Notes under the pieces: generated by a model
The model's database searches: none
Told to the model about the DNA's origin: nothing
Seen by the model: the letters and a program-made list of their open reading frames with translations, nothing else
Shown here: one piece after another, positions 1 to 12,155 of the stretch
Numbering within the stretch: position 1 is the stretch's first letter
How the letters are laid out: every line of letters starts with the position of its first letter
Position numbers and translations under genes: made by a program
DNA from: Cochliopodium minus
Lineage: Eukaryota > Discosea > Himatismenida > Cochliopodiidae
Reading direction: 5' to 3'
NCBI GenBank assembly: GCA_024220525.1
Contig: JAMYWO010000127.1
Coordinates: 1 to 32,534 of the forward strand
DNA length: 32,534 nucleotides

Positions 1-64
1 AATGATGTTTGACTTCGCAGATCGAGACGGGATGCGGTATATTCATCATGATATGATCGTAACC
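1..64 (-). rRNA. 5S ribosomal RNA, 5' part (cut by window edge)
   Basis: Read on the minus strand from position 64, the sequence starts GGTTACGATCATATCATGAT and continues with the 5S core CATCCCGTCTCGATCTGCGAAGT. This lines up with the first half of eukaryotic 5S rRNA (GCCTACGGCCATACC..., then CCCGATCTCGTCTGATCTCGGAAGC) and is closest, from memory, to Dictyostelium 5S. The remaining half lies left of the window. 5S RNA belongs to the large ribosomal subunit and is made by RNA polymerase III from internal promoter elements, which would lie mostly in the missing part. It points the same way as the U6 gene about 320 bases away. Confidence 0.82.
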
Positions 65-380
65 AAAAGCTTTCAATTAATTAACTATTTCAAATCAAAC
101 CTTTTTTAATAAATTTATTGTTTTGTATAATAATGAATTTTAAAATATTACATCCACCTATATCATATCTGTTTCTTCTTCTTTTCTTTTTACAAAATTT
201 AATTTGATCAGTGAAATGTTATAAAAAATAATACAACTAATCAAATTTAAAATTTATAATCATAGAACCAAAATTTCAATCCATCAAGAACCATTCTAAA
301 CAATTTACTTTCAAATAACTATTATCGAAGAATATATAATAATCGTTTGAATAAAGATTGAAGATTTGGAAATGAAAAAT
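65..380. other. AT-rich spacer between 5S and U6 genes
   Basis: No open frame or RNA gene recognised. It would hold the upstream region of the 5S gene and the downstream flank of U6. Confidence 0.6.
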
Positions 381-385
381 AAAAA
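381..385 (-). terminator. RNA polymerase III T-run after U6
   Basis: On the minus strand, five A then five T follow a short AACTT-GAG-AAGTT hairpin at the U6 3' end. A run of T is the usual polymerase III stop signal. Confidence 0.6.
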
Positions 386-486
386 TTTTTAACTTCTCAA
401 GTTATTGTGTCATCATTACGCAGGGACCATGCTTATCTTCTCTGTATCGTTGCAATGTAAAGCATCGTCTCTGATAGTCACCTACC
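383..486 (-). ncRNA. U6 spliceosomal small nuclear RNA
   Basis: On the minus strand the core reads ACGATACAGAGAAGATAAGC, then ATGGTCCCTGCG and GATGACAC. These match U6: the ACAGAGA box (445-439) that pairs with the 5' splice site, the AGC catalytic triad, and the internal stem-loop. The 5' end was set from the usual distance to ACAGAGA. A five-pair hairpin there, GGTAG-GTGA-CTATC (486-473), has a GNRA-type loop. Length is about 104 nt, as expected for U6. One base of the internal stem-loop differs from the common form (AATGAT for AAGGAT), so a divergent paralogue or young pseudogene is possible. No TATA box or upstream element was identified with confidence. Confidence 0.88.
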
Positions 487-1571
<1,085 letters not shown>

Positions 1572-1716
1572 TATATAACTTTGAATTAAAGAAAATTTGT
1601 ATTTATGAAAAAACACATTTTTGTTTTTGATCATCTTTATCCTTCACTTATGAGATAGGAAAATCCTCAATGAAAAATTTCAAAATATAAAAAATAAAAT
1701 TGAATTCCAAAAAAAG

Positions 1717-4700
1717 ATGAGCAATTTTAACTGGAAAGAATTATTTGAAAAATTTGAAGATATAGATAATGATTTGAGATTCATGGGATTATCTGATCTC
1801 ACCAAAAATTTAGAAAAAGGAGGATTGGATATGCAAGGAGTGACAGAAGGTAGAGTGGTCACGTATTTGTTGAAATTATTTTTCGATACATCAACTGATG
1901 TACAAGGTATAAGAAAATATAAATTAAGATATTTTTATGCGTTAATAATTTTGATTCTTATAATTTTTGAAATTCTTATCAAAAAGGTGCTTCTGTAAGA
2001 TGGTAATAAAATTTCATTAATATACACTTTGATATCATCCAACAAACAACAATGAAATTATATTCAATGAGAGATCTATAAACTCATATACTATTAATCA
2101 ATTTAATTTGTTAATAATGGGTTATATAACAAATTTGATTCTCAATATTTTCTTTATAATTAAAAATAAAGCTTAATACCATTGACAAATAAACTTGAAG
2201 AAGAAAATATAACAAAAATACTCCAAACATTATCATCATATATGACATCAGAATCAAAATCAAAGTTTAGAGAGACTTGTTTATTGGGATTGAAATCGAT
2301 TATCTCGGTGGTAAAGAAGGATTATCAAGAATCAGTCGGAAATTTTCTATTTCAAGAAATCACAAAAGGATTTAAAACTGTATTAAAATATTAAAAGTTC
2401 AAATTTCATTTAAATCTTATTCATTTCTTTTTGAAAATTAGGGAAATGAAGAAATATCAACAGATGCACTTGAAATTTTGACAGATATGATCACAAAGTT
2501 TCCACAAGTAATGTCCAATCATTCTGTGAACATACTGAAAGCGATCATGCCATTTCTTTCAAGCGTAAAACAAATAAACGCAAAGAGAACAATAAATTGT
2601 TTGGAAGCTTTGTCCATGTACTTAACTCCCAACCTTTTCGACAATACAATATCTAGTATTCTCAAAGAAATGGAGACAAATCCAAAAAAGAAAAGCGTTT
2701 GCATTCAAGCATTAGGCTCTTTGGCAAAAACGGCTGGTCCTAAGTTGGCCAAACACGTTGAAGCGATAAGTCCTCAATTAGTTAGTGCGATAGACTCAAA
2801 AGGAGATTCAAAAGAAGACATCATCTTGAAAGAAAGTGCGATTCAGTGCTTCAGATCTTTTTTCTTGAGCTGCAGATCCTCTGTTGACAAATATTTTGAT
2901 ACAGTCCTCGAAAAAACACTTGAGTATCTTTCTTTTGATCCCAACGTGGCTGAAGATGATAGCGAAGACATGAGTGATGAAGAAGACGATGAAGACGATG
3001 ATGACGATGATGATTACGATCAAGATGATATTATTGACGATAACACTTGGCAAATCAGAAGGGCCAGTGCTAAAACACTCAACACCATCATTTTCACCAC
3101 TCCTTCCAAGTCGAAAGAATTATGCGAGAAAATAGGACCTGCTGTAATCAAAAGATTCAACGAAAGGGAAGAGACTGTGAGAGGAGAAATTTTGGAGCTT
3201 TTCAGGCTTATCATCAAGCAAGTTTCTACACCCAAATTAAGAAGCATTTTGAGAGGATGGGTTCCAAACATTATTTCTAATATTATAAAACAACTCAAAA
3301 TCGCTCCCAAAATCAAAAACAATAATGTCACTGTTTCCATCTTTTCCATGTTGAAGGAAATATGCTCCAGTGATCAAAACATCTTTGAAGATCATCTTTC
3401 CACTTTGTCTCCTTCTTTGAACGAGTTCATCGTGAACAAGAAAAACATTTCTTTGCAACAAGAGTCCTTGAATCTCAGCATCAACATCTTCAAAACACAC
3501 AACTCCGATCTTTTAAAGAAATTTGTTGCTGATTTTTCCAAATCTACTCTTGTTTCTTTGAAGAGTTCCAACTTGCAAGTCATTTCCTCTTCCATCTTGT
3601 TCGTTGGACAAATCTCGAAGATCACTGCAGAAGGAGAAACCTCTTTGATCGAAAGTCTTTTGAACGGAATCCTCCCATTCTACGAAGCAACCGACATCGA
3701 CCAAAGTGTCAAAGAAAACTCCATTTCTTCCGTTTCTCAGATCATTTACCACTTTGGAAACAAAATCCAAAACACCAACAAGATCATCTCCACATTGGTT
3801 GAAAGGCTCAACAATGAAGTCACCAGACCTGCAGCTATCAACGCAGTGAATCTCATTACCAAATCCCCTCTCAAAATCGACATTTCAGAGTTTGAGAAGG
3901 TTCTCTTCACCGAATTGACCAACTGTCTCAGATTGTCCAACAGACAAACAACTACTTCTTCCATTTCTGCTTTGACGTCCCTTGTAAACAACTATGGAGA
4001 GAAATCTTCTCACTTCCCTTCACACAGCGTCTCTATTATTGAACAGGGTTGCAAGTTGTTGCAAGAAAACGATCTTTATGTTTCTCAGTTGGCTCTCAAC
4101 TTGATTTCTTCTGCCATTAATGCTCACCCTAGCTCCTTTCAGTCTGTCAACCATACATATTTCATCAAGAGTGTTGAGACTTTGATCAAGAGTCCTCACA
4201 TGGAAGGGGCTTCTCTTGAATCTCTTTCAAACTTGTATAAAAGCATTTTAAATTCAAATACAAAAGGATTTGGTAAAATTATTCTATCACTTATTTTTTA
4301 TTTATAATTTTTATATTTATTCTAATTTCAAAGATTAATAATTTTTTCATTATTTTTTTTTTATTTTTATTTTTTATATTTTATTTTTTATTTTATTTTT
4401 TATTTTGTTTATTATTTTTTATTTTGTATTCAGCATACGGAGATTTAATGTCACCTTTACTTAAATTGGCCAATGACGAGAATGTCAAAAAAGAAAACTC
4501 CTACTCTGGAATTTCCACATGTGTCGCTTCCATCACCCTCGCCACCAAAGAAGAAAACAGAAGCAAAACAATCACTTATTTCCTCTCCTCCATCAAATCT
4601 TTGAAAAGCGATGCAGTGATCGCTTTGTATTGTATTGGTGAAATTGGAGGGAGAATTGATTTGTCTGATAATTTTGATGCTTTGCATGAAGTTATTTCCA

Positions 4701-6539
4701 AGTCTGTTTTGTCTAAAAACGAAGAAATTATTAATGCTTCCTCTTTTGCACTTGGTAAAAAAATAAAAAAAAAAAGTTATTCAGAAAGAATAAATTTAAA
4801 CAGAGATTCGGATATTTAGATAATCAAATTAAAATTAGAAATAAAATTTAAAATAAAATTTAAAAAGATTTTTTGTAAATAAAAAAATTTTTAAAAAGAA
4901 CAATTTTAAATAAAAAAATGAAAATGAATAAATTAAAATTAAAATTAAAACTAAAATTTAAAATAAAATTTGAAATAAAATTTGGAATAAAATTAAAAAG
5001 AATTTTGTAAATAAACAAAGAAATATTTTTTTTAAAAAAAGAAAATTTAACCTTATTTAAATTAATTATTTTTTGTAGGATCCATTTGTTTCGGGAACTT
5101 GGAAAAATATCTCCCAATTCTCCTCAAAGATGCCCAATCCGACAACGAGAAAAAATACGCCATCCTCAACGCCCTCAAGCTCGTGATCTCACACTCCGTC
5201 TCCGACCCAGAGAGATCCAAACAAATCGAGAAGAATTTGGATCAGATCGTCGATCTCTTGTCGAAAATCAAAACCGACGAGACCATTTCTCGTAATGTCG
5301 TCTCGGAGTGCTACGGGAAACTTTTCACTTTGAACCCCGAGAAGCTTTTCTCCACCTTTTCTGAGAACCTCAAGTCTGACAACGTATCGGTCAAATCTTG
5401 CATTATCAGTGCTCTTAAATATGTTCGTTTTGATCAAGGTGAATATTTTTATTCTTTTTTTTTTATTTTTATTTTATTTTTTTTTTTCATTTCAATTTAA
5501 TTTTGTCAACTTTATTTTTAAATTTTTATTTTTTTTTCATTTAATTTTTATTTATTTTTAAAACTTTATTTTCATTAAACTTTTATTTTTCATATTAATT
5601 TATGACTGATCATTACTCCAATCAAAAAAATTTCCCTTATTATTTAAAAAAATCATTAAAATTTTATTATTTTTGTTAATTATTTTCGTTTTGATTCTGA
5701 CAGATAATCATGTTTTGTTTGATTTGTTGAAATCCAAAATTGACAATTTTCTTGGATTAATTTCTGATGAAAATGTCTCAGTAAGAAGCTCGGTTTTGTC
5801 ATCACTCAACTTTGTATCTAGCAGAGCTCCTTCCATTGTCCAAAACTACATTTTGTTGAATAATTCTTTTTTTCCATCTTTTTACAACCAAACCATAATA
5901 AAACAAGAGCTCATCAAAACTATTGGTAAAAAAAAAAATTTAAATATAAAAAATTAAAAAATAAAATGATAAAATTAAAAAATAAAAATTAATTTTTTTC
6001 ATTAGATCTTGGACCTATCAAACATAAAGTAGATAGTGGATTGGGTAAAAAAAATTTTGATTTAAATTGATTTCACTTTTTGAGTTTCTTTTTAAATTAT
6101 TTCTTTATAATTTTTTATTATTTTTAATTTTATTTTATTTCTAGAATTGAGAAAACTTTCTTTTCAATGCATGATCACCTTTCTCGATAACATCCCGGAA
6201 GTCGTCAACTACTCAGAATACCTCAAATGCTTCTCCTACGCCCTAGTGGACGACGAAGAGATCAAGCTCCTCTGTTACATGTTGTTGGTGAGACTCTCCA
6301 AGCTGTGTGGTCCTCTTGTGCTTGAATCTCTCCCTTCTTTCATCGATACAATCATTTCCGATATTCAAAAAGGTGGTGACACTGCTGTCAAGAGAAACGC
6401 TGTTCAGGCTTTTGCTTCTTTGAGTTTGCTTCCTAACGTTTCTGGCGTTTCGAAGAAGTTTGATGAGGCTTTGTTGAATTTGGAGAAGTTTGGTATTGTT
6501 GAACTCTTCAAAAAGTCTAAATTGGAGTTACAAAATTGA
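1717..6539 (+). CDS. CAND1: Cullin-associated NEDD8-dissociated protein 1 (CAND1)
   Basis: Exons: 1717-1906, 1987-2002, 2172-2379, 2442-4272, 4434-4754, 5079-5438, 5704-5925, 6006-6044, 6145-6539. They join in frame to 1,193 residues, against about 1,230 in human. CAND1 is an all-HEAT-repeat solenoid that wraps unneddylated cullin-RBX1 and exchanges substrate adaptors of SCF ubiquitin ligases in cytosol and nucleus. Identity rests on co-linear matches over the whole length: RFMGLSDL near the N-terminus, the acidic loop (coded about 2949-3045), SPLKIDI, YNQ...KQELIK, GPIKHKVDSGLELRK and LLVRLSKLC. Exon 2 is only 16 nt and exon 8 is 39 nt. Seven of the eight introns split a codon, mostly after the first base of a Gly, Ala, Asp or Glu codon. 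The exon 3/4 junction is least certain and drops a few residues relative to human. Confidence 0.93.
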
Positions 6540-6622
6540 TTTTTCTATTAAATTGATTATTATATTATACTTTTTTTTTTTTTTAACAGGAAGTTTCATT
6601 TATTTTTCTTTTTTCTTTTTTT

Positions 6623-6765
6623 TTAAATAAAAGATTTAGGTTTCTTCCAAAACCAATCACATTTGTTCTCTGAAACTCTATGATTAAATTCAAAATTCAA
6701 CAAAAAATTGGAAAGAAAAACGGAAAAAGAAAGTTAAGAATTAAATTAAATTAAATTAAATTAAA
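6623..6765 (+). pseudogene. Decayed copy of the last exon of the nucleotidyltransferase-like gene
   Basis: Shared blocks with 8536-8710 include AATAAAAGAT at the acceptor, GGTTTCTTCCAAAACCAATCA (AGTTTCTTCCTAAACCAATCA in the intact gene), CATTTGTTCTCTGAAACT and the following Lys-rich tail. Relative to the intact exon, about 30 bases are missing just after the acceptor and about 17 more inside, the frame is lost and there is a stop. The order of blocks is kept, so this is a dead duplicate and not chance similarity. Confidence 0.8.
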
Positions 6766-6885
6766 AAAAGACCCTATAAATTTAAATAAATGATCAACAA
6801 TCTGAAAAATCCCCCATCCTCTAAAGAATTTAAATCAGCACCATTCTCCATTAATAACTTTACAAGATCTTCATTCTCAAATCTT
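6766..6885 (-). pseudogene. Decayed copy of the 3' end of the ankyrin-repeat gene
   Basis: The plus-strand text AAATCAGCACCATTCTCCA (from 6832) is identical to a block from about 8824 in the intact ankyrin gene, and similarity runs on through AGATCTTC. On the minus strand it reads as an ankyrin helix, EDLVKLLMENGADLN, against EDLLKLFVENGADLNVKDDE in the intact gene. The shared AAAGACCCT at the gene junction shows that the convergent arrangement was copied as one block. Similarity fades to the right of about 6885. Confidence 0.78.
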
Positions 6886-7151
6886 ATTTAGATTTGAAGT
6901 GATTTAAGGATAAAGGCAATAAATAATCCAATTCAAGAATGTAGTCTCATTGTCCAATAAGAAGAAGGCTGACTTCTCTAATTTACTCTACAATTTACTT
7001 TTTGAATCATTAAATGACTGAGCTCTTTAAGAATAAAAGAAAAATGAGTGAAATAGAGCCTTAAGGAAAATGTCAAAGTAGAAAGTTTCATTTTTTTAAA
7101 AATCAATTTGTTAAATCAATTATTAATATTATAATTGAATGAATAAAAAAA
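6886..7151. other. Intergenic region upstream of the nucleotidyltransferase-like gene
   Basis: No gene recognised. It is less A/T-pure than most gaps here, as expected if it is further decayed coding sequence from the same duplication, but I could not align it to the intact pair by eye. Confidence 0.4.
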
Positions 7152-8704
7152 ATGAGTGAAGAATTTTCAAGTGAAAATGAATTCAAAGAAAATGAATTCA
7201 AAGAAAAGGAATTGGATTTGAATGATAAAGATTTCATGAAGAAATATATCAAATCAATTAATCCAATACCCAAAAATTTCAAAAAATTGATAAAAATCTC
7301 AGATTTATGCATTTTGTTTCAAGAATTCTCAAGAAAATCGATGAATTGGCCAACAATAAAGCTTGGAAAATTCGAGCCAAATGGAAATCAATTCAAGTTC
7401 ATAAATTATACTGAAATGAGGCTTTATGTGGATGATATAAGCATTCCCGAAAAAGTATATACTTTATTAATCGAAAATCATGAAAATTTAATCCTTGCAG
7501 GAGGTTCAGTTGTCGATATGATGTTGAGCAAAAAGTATATAAGGGATTATGATCTTTTCTGTATTGGATCAAGACCCAATTTCAAAACAGATGATTGGAT
7601 CGAAACAACATTCAGCATATCCACAATATCCAAACCCAAAATTCAATTGATAAAGAGGATATATGATAATGCAGAACAAGTGATTGGAGGATTCGATATG
7701 GATTGTTCAAGATTCTATCTAAATTCAGATTTGGAAGTATTTACAACGTTTGGGGGATTAGCATCATTGTCTTATAAAATCAATTCGATCAATTTCAGTT
7801 GTTACAGTGCAAGTTTCAACAGGAGGATCAACAAATACAAATCTAAAAAAGAATTCTTGCCCATCTATGTTAATAAAAAGTATAATTACAGAGATATGGG
7901 AGTGACGAGAGCTTTCAAATTAGATAAAACACACCAATTTGTTTACATGCATGATTACGATATCAAACTTTCCTCGAAAAAAAACATGAAATTGGAAGAA
8001 AAGGTGAGGCTTTTGAACTTCTCGTGTTTGATGAGACAAGAATTCGATGGATTTTGTGTTGAAAACGGAAAGCTGATCAAAAAAGAGGAATTCATCGAGA
8101 TGGCAAAGTCTCTTAAACAAAAAGAACACCTCTTTATTTTTAATAATGATACTTTTTACTTGGTCGACCATTACAGCAAAAGAAATCATTTGTTCCCTAA
8201 AAATGAGTATGCAAGTCAGTACTTTGATATTTCATCCAACATTCACAATTTATCTATTAAACATACCACCGAGTTTATTTATCGTTCAAGAGTTCAAAAC
8301 ATTGAAAAGTTTTATGATCAATATTCTTCCATTGTTGACAAATTTAGGATTTCTAATCCAGGGAGCCAACACACTTCTTCTTTTCATCCTGTCGTTCTCA
8401 AAACACTTGAAGATCACAGAAACTTCAAAAAAAACATTTTTAAAGAAGCATACATTTCTCATGATCTTTCTACTCCTGGTAAAAAAGAAAAAATAAAAAT
8501 TGTCCCTCATAATTTCTTTTTTTTTTTAACAAAAAATAAATAAAAGATATTATGGGATGGTTGATTTGTTCAAAGCATTTGAAGTTTCTTCCTAAACCAA
8601 TCATTTATATGATCACTTCCCACATTTGTTCTCTGAAACTTTATGATTACGTTCAACAAAAAGTTGGGAAGAAAAACGAAAAAAAAAGAAAAATGACGAA
8701 TTAA
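7152..8704 (+). CDS. Nucleotidyltransferase-fold protein of the ankyrin-associated GFDxDC type
   Basis: Exons 7152-8478 and 8547-8704 give 494 residues. Seen directly: a Glu/Lys-rich N-terminus, then LILAGGSVVDMML (113-125) and RDYDLF (131-136), then GGFDMDCSRFYL (179-190) and later NRRINKYKSKKEF. GG(S) followed about 13 residues on by DxD and later by another acidic pair is the signature of polymerase-beta-like nucleotidyltransferases (candidate acids D132, D134, D182/D184). As I recall them, a G-F-D-x-D-C block and a later S/N-x-x-R-x-x-K-Y block mark a family found in fungal and protist proteins that often carry ankyrin repeats. Substrate is unknown. The basic C-terminal exon ends KKNEKKRKMTN. 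The gene converges on an ankyrin gene, and a decayed copy of both tails lies upstream. Catalytic function is inferred, not shown. Confidence 0.8.
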
Positions 8705-8772
8705 AAATTAAAAATAGGAAATTAAATTTTATAAAAGACCCTTTATTTTTTAAAAAAAAAATGATAAAAAAA

Positions 8773-10633
8773 TTATTTATTCAATCCCAAATCTGGAGAA
8801 TTTCCCTCATCATCTTTGACATTTAAATCAGCACCATTCTCCACGAATAACTTGAGAAGATCTTCCTTATAAACAGGGTCAAGATCGTTCTCTCCCAAGA
8901 TGTGAAGAGGAACTTTGCCATCTTTGTCCTTGGCGTTGACACTGCTTTTGCTCTCCAAGAAAAACTTGAACAAATTCATAGAAGAATACTCTGAAGCAGA
9001 AAGCAAATGTAAAGGGGTATGTTTCTTTTGATTTTCGGAATTAATATCAACTTTTTTTTCTGTTTGTATTTAAATAAATTATTTTTATTTTTAAAATTGT
9101 TTTTAAATTTTTAAAATTTTAAAAATTTTTTTTGAAACTCTTTATTTTATTACCTATCAAAAATTTTATGATTTCAAATTGCTTTTTAGGTTTTTTGGAA
9201 CAATAAATGTGCAACAAATTGTTTTTTTTCCCATCCAAAACGTTGATGTCGCACTTGCTCTCCACCAGAATTTTAAGGGAGTCAACAGATAAGTAACCGG
9301 ACTTTGCAATTTTCAACAAAACTGGTTTGTCATCTTCAGTTTTCGTATTTGGGTCTGCATTGTGATCTTCAAAAAATTTTATTATTAAAAATAAATTTTA
9401 ATAAAAAAAATAATTAAAAAATTTTACCAAGTAAATATTTCAAAATTTCTATGTTTGGCTTTCACATTTTATTTTTGTAATTGATTAAAAAAGCAAAATA
9501 TGAATTAATTCCTTAAAAAAATTTTTTTATTTTTTTTTTTACATCGGACTGATCCAAAAAATTAAAGAATGGAGAAACTCCCTCTTCATTTTTCAAATTC
9601 AAATCTGCTTTTTTCTCGACGAATTTCTTCACCAAGTCTAGAGAGTCCGCGAACCCAAAATATTTGTGAGTGGGTGCATCCCCGAACCTTTCTTTGTCCT
9701 TCACATTTACATCATCAGTAAGTTCCAACAAAAAGCTGATTATTTCGTCTTTTAAAAAAATTTTAATTTTAAAATTAAATTTGTTCAAAAAAAATTTTTT
9801 TAAATTTTTGAATTGGATATTGAAAAAATTTTTTTTTATCAAATTTTTAAAGAAATGTTTTATTTTATTCCAAAGATTTTATTTTTTTCATTTTAATTTT
9901 TAATTTTTAATTTACCATTGTTATAATGTTTTTCAACTGCATAGAAGAGCGGCAAAGTGTTATCAGCGTCCAATTTGTTGGTGTCGGCTTTATTTTCTAC
10001 CAAAAACTTTAAATTTTCAAAATTGAAATAATGACTCTTCAACATAATGTGAATAGGTGTATCTCCTTTTTAAAATTTAAATTGTTTTCAAAATAAATTT
10101 TTTTTTTTTTGTGAAGATTATACCTGATAGGGTTGATAAATTGATATCTGCTTTATTTTCTATCAAATGTTTGAATATTTCAATCGAATCTTGATTTTGA
10201 CATGCATATGTCAAAGCAGTATATCCTTCCTTTTTTAAAAATTGAAATAAAAATTTGAATTTTTTATTTATTTAAATTTCACTGAAAAAATTATTTAGTT
10301 TTTTCTTTTTACCTTATTTTTGTAATTGAGGTCCTTTGTATTCTTTATAGCTAATTTTATCAATTCTACTGGTTTATCTGTATAATTACAACATAATCTT
10401 TGAAGCAATGAAAAACCATTTCCAGGATGAGTATTTATATCGCATTTATGCTCTATCATGAACTCTATATCCTCAAAAGTTTTGATATTGGAGTAGTTTA
10501 TTCTCTCCAAATAGTTGTCTTGGATGTATAATTCTTCTATTTCGCTCAATTTCTTCTCCTCTATCAATTTATCAATGTTATATTTATTTCCATAGCTCTT
10601 TTTAAGGTTTTCCAAAAATGATTCAATGGACAT
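8773..10633 (-). CDS. Ankyrin-repeat protein
   Basis: Seven exons on the minus strand: 10633-10313, 10229-10124, 10065-9916, 9748-9543, 9458-9428, 9366-9154, 9059-8773. All phases close, giving 437 residues. Ankyrin marks recur along the chain: EGYTALTYACQNQ, HLIENKADINLS, FLVENKADTNKLDADNTLPL, FVEKKADLNLKNEEGVSPF, LVESKCDINVLD, FVENGADLNVKDDEGNSP. About eight to ten degenerate repeats are likely. No second domain or membrane segment is seen, so it is a cytosolic binding scaffold of unknown partner. The start at 10633 (MSIESFLENLKKS) opens the first exon. Exon 5 is 31 nt and encodes part of one helix (PNIEILKYLL). Only 68 bases separate its stop from the stop of the convergent nucleotidyltransferase-like gene. 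Confidence 0.88.
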
Positions 10634-11106
10634 TTACTATTTAAAAGCCCTCAATTTTTTTTTTTTTTAATATTTCTTTCAAAAAATGTTTTTCATCTTT
10701 CAATTTGGAAAGATTCTCCAAATAAATCGATTTATTTCAATCAAGGTTCTAAAATCATTTTATATTTTTCCAAATTTCATTATACAAATCTAAAACAAAT
10801 CTAAAGAATTATAAGAATTGTAGAATTAAAGGTTGGTTTTTTTTTTGAATCGAATTTGTTTAGATGGAAGGGGATTTAAATTGTAAAATAAAAAAAAAGC
10901 TTTCTTCCCAATCATATTCGCTTCCTAAAAAAAAAATACAACATAATTCCTCCAGTCAAAAAAAAAACTATTTTTTATTTGAAATCATTTGGAAAATCAA
11001 TAAAACACATATCCTTTCAAATAGAAGAATCTTTAGAAACATCTCGAATTTGATCTTAAAAATATAAAAACATATAAAATTTTATATTTAAGAAAAATAG
11101 AACTAT
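10634..11106. promoter_or_regulatory. Divergent intergenic region (ankyrin gene / Asn-rich gene)
   Basis: 473 bases between two start codons on opposite strands, so both promoters should lie here. It holds A/T runs and a 67-codon frame (10864-11067) with no domain. No RNA gene seen. Confidence 0.5.
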
Positions 11107-11991
11107 ATGGATAAACCACAATTCAAATTGCCAATGAGAGAAATACAACCAATAAAGAAAATGATAGGGAGAAATATCAAAGTGATAAAAGATAATAACA
11201 ATAATATGCTAAGCAGCACTCCACCGATCAAAGATAAAAACAAGATGAATGGAAATGGGGTGTATAGCACCTCTCCAAACAAAATGGGAGGCATAAATAT
11301 ACCCAATAAAGAACTTCCAATGAAAAAAGACAATATGGGCTATAATACTCCTCCAAATGATTCCATAACGATCAATAGAAACAGTTTAAGAAAATTGAAT
11401 CAGAATATCTCTTCATCAGTCCCACTCATATACAATATGCCAAATAATCAAACCAACAATGGAAATGGTAACAATGCATTTAATTTTTCATCTCCACAAG
11501 TGATCAAAATCAATAACAATGAAGATGATAATAATGCAACGAATGATATATCTTCAAATAATAATAATAAAAAATATAATTCACCTAATTCTCCCAATAC
11601 ATTAGAAAAAGAGAAATACAATCATGAAATGCCCATTTCGAGGCCCAAATTGATGAAAATCAAAATTCCCATCAACAAAACACTTCCCCTCAAAGGAAAG
11701 ATGAAAAGAGATAATATCCTCAATTATGAATTCGCTGAATCTCCTCCACTCACACCTATAGAAACTGATAATGTTGATGAACTCAAAAGAATAATTTATG
11801 ATAAGGATAAAGAAATCCAAAGATTGCAACATCTCTTGAAATTGACAACCAACAATAACAATAATTGTAATAATATCGATATTTATTCCGAAGATAATGG
11901 CGGGACTTTGGGAAGAGGTTCCATACAGATTTTTAGTGATCCTGTAATTATTGTATTAGATGAAATAATAAAAAACCTCGAATTTCTTTGA
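11107..11991 (+). CDS. Asn-rich, low-complexity protein with a short C-terminal coiled coil
   Basis: Single open frame of 294 residues, not recognised. Residues 1-200 are disordered and rich in Asn, Lys, Pro and Ser, with Asn runs and repeated S/T-P sites (SSTPP, SPNSPNTLEKEK, ESPPLTPIE) that could be proline-directed kinase targets. A short helix with heptad spacing follows (VDELKRIIYDKDKEIQRLQH), which may dimerise. The C-terminus is hydrophobic (PVIIVLDEIIKNLEFL). No intron is needed. The frame survives 885 bases in A/T-rich DNA with no stop, which supports it as a real gene. It ends in TGA 164 bases before the convergent RhoGEF gene. No function is proposed. Confidence 0.72.
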   Translation: MDKPQFKLPMREIQPIKKMIGRNIKVIKDNNNNMLSSTPPIKDKNKMNGNGVYSTSPNKMGGINIPNKELPMKKDNMGYNTPPNDSITINRNSLRKLNQNISSSVPLIYNMPNNQTNNGNGNNAFNFSSPQVIKINNNEDDNNATNDISSNNNNKKYNSPNSPNTLEKEKYNHEMPISRPKLMKIKIPINKTLPLKGKMKRDNILNYEFAESPPLTPIETDNVDELKRIIYDKDKEIQRLQHLLKLTTNNNNNCNNIDIYSEDNGGTLGRGSIQIFSDPVIIVLDEIIKNLEFL

Positions 11992-12155
11992 TTCAAAAAA
12001 AAATTTTTTTTTGTTTTTTTATATTAAATTTATTTAAATTTATTAAATATAAATAAATTCAAAAAATACCAAAATTTCCAAAATTTTTTTTTATTTAATT
12101 TAATTTGTGGTTTTTTTTTGCTCCTGTTATGTTTTCTTCTTCTTTTTTCCCTTTC

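Noticed and set aside
2808-3991. Several minus-strand frames of 77-109 codons opposite CAND1
   Set aside because: Shadows of the CAND1 reading frame; none has a recognisable domain.
10864-11067. 67-codon plus-strand frame upstream of the Asn-rich gene
   Set aside because: No domain, composition like the surrounding spacer, and no splice partner found.
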